The position numbers were made by a program, and so were the translations under genes. Of a stretch of DNA of 64,000 bases, positions 62,598 through 64,000 are shown in pieces. Origin of the DNA: Microbacterium luteum (lineage in GTDB: Bacteria > Actinomycetota > Actinomycetes > Actinomycetales > Microbacteriaceae); contig NZ_CP063814.1 of the NCBI RefSeq assembly GCF_015277875.1, forward strand, positions 124,001 through 188,000, in the 5' to 3' direction. Positions within the stretch are counted from its first letter, which is position 1. Each line of letters begins with the position of its first letter. A model generated the notes under the pieces. The model was not told the origin of the DNA. It did not search any database and saw nothing but the letters and a program-made list of their open reading frames with translations.

Positions 62598-63974
62598 ATG
62601 ACCACCCTGCTCATCACGAACGCCCGACTGATCACCGTGCCCACCGGCACCGACGATCCCGGATACATCGACGGCGGGTGGATGCTCGTCGACGACGATC
62701 GCATCGCTGCGGTAGGCGAGGGGGAGCCGCCCGCCGGCACCACAGCCGATGAGACCCTCGATGTCGGGCGCAGCTTCGTCGCGCCGGGGTTCGTGTCCTC
62801 GCACAGCCATCTCTTCACGAGCGGACTGCGCGGTCTGGGCGTCGGCGAGACGCTGTACGGCTGGTGCGACTCGATGCTCGGGATGACCTCCGGAGCGACC
62901 GCCGATGACATCTACTGGTCCACGCTGCACGGTGCGCTGGACTTCCTCGGCAACGGCGTGACGACCGCCTACAACTTCACTGATCCGCTGCAGTCGTGGG
63001 AGCGGATGGTCGACGGCAAGCGTGTCGGCGATGCTCCCATGCGTGAACTGGAATATCACACGCGACAGGCGGATGCCTGCCTCGACGCCGGCATCCGCTT
63101 CGTCGACTCGATCGGCATGGACGCCACCGTCGGCACCGACGAGGAGATCCACGACCGCTTCGCGCAGAGCGTCGCCCACACGCGGTCGCTCGACGCGGAC
63201 TACGCCCTGGGCGCCTCGATCATGGGGCAGGTGCAATGGTCGCCCCGCGAGGACGCCGCCGAGATCGAGGTCGAGGCGATGCGCCGCCTCGGCGTGACGA
63301 ACCAGGCGCATTTCCTGGAGTCGCCGGAGGCGGTTCCCCTGCAGCAGTCGAAGTTCGCGATGTACCGCGACGCCGGAGCGCTCGGTCCCGACATGATGTT
63401 CGGCCACTTCATCCAGACCACCCCCGAGATCATCGCGGAGACGGCAGCGGGCGGTGCGAGCATGTCCTGGCAGCCCGCCTCGAACGGGCGTCTCGCCTCC
63501 GGTGTGGCGCTGGTGCCCGAGATGCTCGAGATGGGGATGAAGGTCGGCATGGGCCTCGACGACCAGGCCTGCACCGACGTGTCGGATCCGTGGCAGAACA
63601 TGCGCATGGGGATGGCGATGCAGCGCGCGCGTACCAAGGACCCCCGGTCGATGATGCCGGAGACGCTGCTGCGCCTGCACACGCTCGGCGGGGCCGAGAT
63701 CATGGGCGTCGCCGATCGGGTCGGAAGCCTCGAGGTCGGCAAATTCGCCGATTTCGTGGTCGTCGACCCCCGCCGCCCCGACGTCGGACCGCTGTGGCAT
63801 CCGGTGCGCTCGTACGTGCTGTCGATGAGCTTGCGCAATCTCACCCGTGTGTACGTGGGCGGGCGCCTGGTGTCGCAGCACGGCCTGTCGACGAACCCGC
63901 TGTCGGCCGAAGCGAGCGTGCGTGTGCACGCCCAGCTGCCGCAGATCGCGGCGCGTCTCGGTCATCCCCACTGA
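62598..63974 (+). CDS. amidohydrolase/deaminase (8-oxoguanine or guanine deaminase-like)
   Basis: The ATG at 62598 gives 458 residues. It has the TRZ/ATZ amidohydrolase metal set: H-x-H in VSSHSHLFTSG near residue 72, His in NQAHFLES near 238, His in FGHFIQTTPE near 268 and Asp in GMGLDDQACTD near 320. An amidohydrolase tail follows (VGKFADFVVVDPRRPDV). Purine deaminases and allied hydrolases share this layout. Its place after allC suggests that it feeds purines into urate formation. Confidence 0.75.
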   Translation: MTTLLITNARLITVPTGTDDPGYIDGGWMLVDDDRIAAVGEGEPPAGTTADETLDVGRSFVAPGFVSSHSHLFTSGLRGLGVGETLYGWCDSMLGMTSGATADDIYWSTLHGALDFLGNGVTTAYNFTDPLQSWERMVDGKRVGDAPMRELEYHTRQADACLDAGIRFVDSIGMDATVGTDEEIHDRFAQSVAHTRSLDADYALGASIMGQVQWSPREDAAEIEVEAMRRLGVTNQAHFLESPEAVPLQQSKFAMYRDAGALGPDMMFGHFIQTTPEIIAETAAGGASMSWQPASNGRLASGVALVPEMLEMGMKVGMGLDDQACTDVSDPWQNMRMGMAMQRARTKDPRSMMPETLLRLHTLGGAEIMGVADRVGSLEVGKFADFVVVDPRRPDVGPLWHPVRSYVLSMSLRNLTRVYVGGRLVSQHGLSTNPLSAEASVRVHAQLPQIAARLGHPH

Positions 63975-64000
63975 TTTGGGGGACTCTCCGCCGGGTGTAA

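Overview
The window is high-GC DNA of an actinobacterium, most likely a Microbacteriaceae (Microbacterium-like) strain. This is inferred from base composition, the frequent GTG/TTG starts with 4-base ATGA/GTGA overlaps, and the gene families present. It has two unlike halves that meet near position 40794.

Positions 1 to about 40794 read as the cargo and right end of a large Tn7-like transposon whose left end lies outside the window. The transposition genes tnsA, tnsB, tnsC and tniQ (40588 down to 35403, minus strand) sit at the right edge, as in Tn7. Three evenly spaced TGCAACG repeats and a terminal CA follow. Immediately after comes the in-frame tail of a broken ArsR-type regulator gene, which appears to be the target.

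The cargo falls into blocks. (a) 1-7300: a redox/metal-type envelope operon with CtaG, ResB, CcdA, a TlpA-like lipoprotein, a small membrane protein, LspA, a CopC-like protein, a flavin oxidoreductase and a DsbA-like protein. (b) 7579-9896: three unknown genes, one DUF4238-like. (c) 9980-13648: a HigB-like toxin with an antitoxin fused to an ImmA/IrrE protease, divergent from a three-gene ubiquitin-like operon (Ub-like protein, E2-like protein, JAB-E1 fusion). The two share a palindrome-rich promoter region. (d) 13762-21385: a DCL/DUF3223 protein and a complete type I Wadjet jetABCD operon. (e) 21553-22972: an IS256-family element with a frameshifted transposase. (f) 22973-28058: a possible HEPN protein, an AbrB-like protein, an XRE-ImmA protein paired with a TGT-like TIM-barrel protein, and an HExxH protein. 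(g) 28169-34960: a DUF262-HNH protein and a type III restriction-modification operon with an XRE regulator. The element therefore looks like a mobile defence island combining anti-plasmid, restriction, toxin-antitoxin and ubiquitin-like modules.

Positions 40795-64000 look like ordinary chromosome: an SRPBCC protein (former partner of the broken ArsR gene), TerC, an ABC exporter, SufS/SufU, an M20 amidohydrolase, a GH13 glucosidase, apt, and a purine-degradation cluster. The purine set contains urate hydroxylase, HIU hydrolase, OHCU decarboxylase, NCS1 permease, allantoinase, an unusual formamidase-amidase fusion, ureidoglycine aminotransferase, allantoate amidohydrolase and a purine-deaminase-like amidohydrolase. 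Together they would take urate through allantoin and allantoate to ureidoglycine and oxalurate, releasing nitrogen. Intergenic spaces in this half carry several long palindromes and an 83-bp tandem repeat. No rRNA, tRNA or CRISPR array was seen, and no stretch above about 300 bases lacks a gene.
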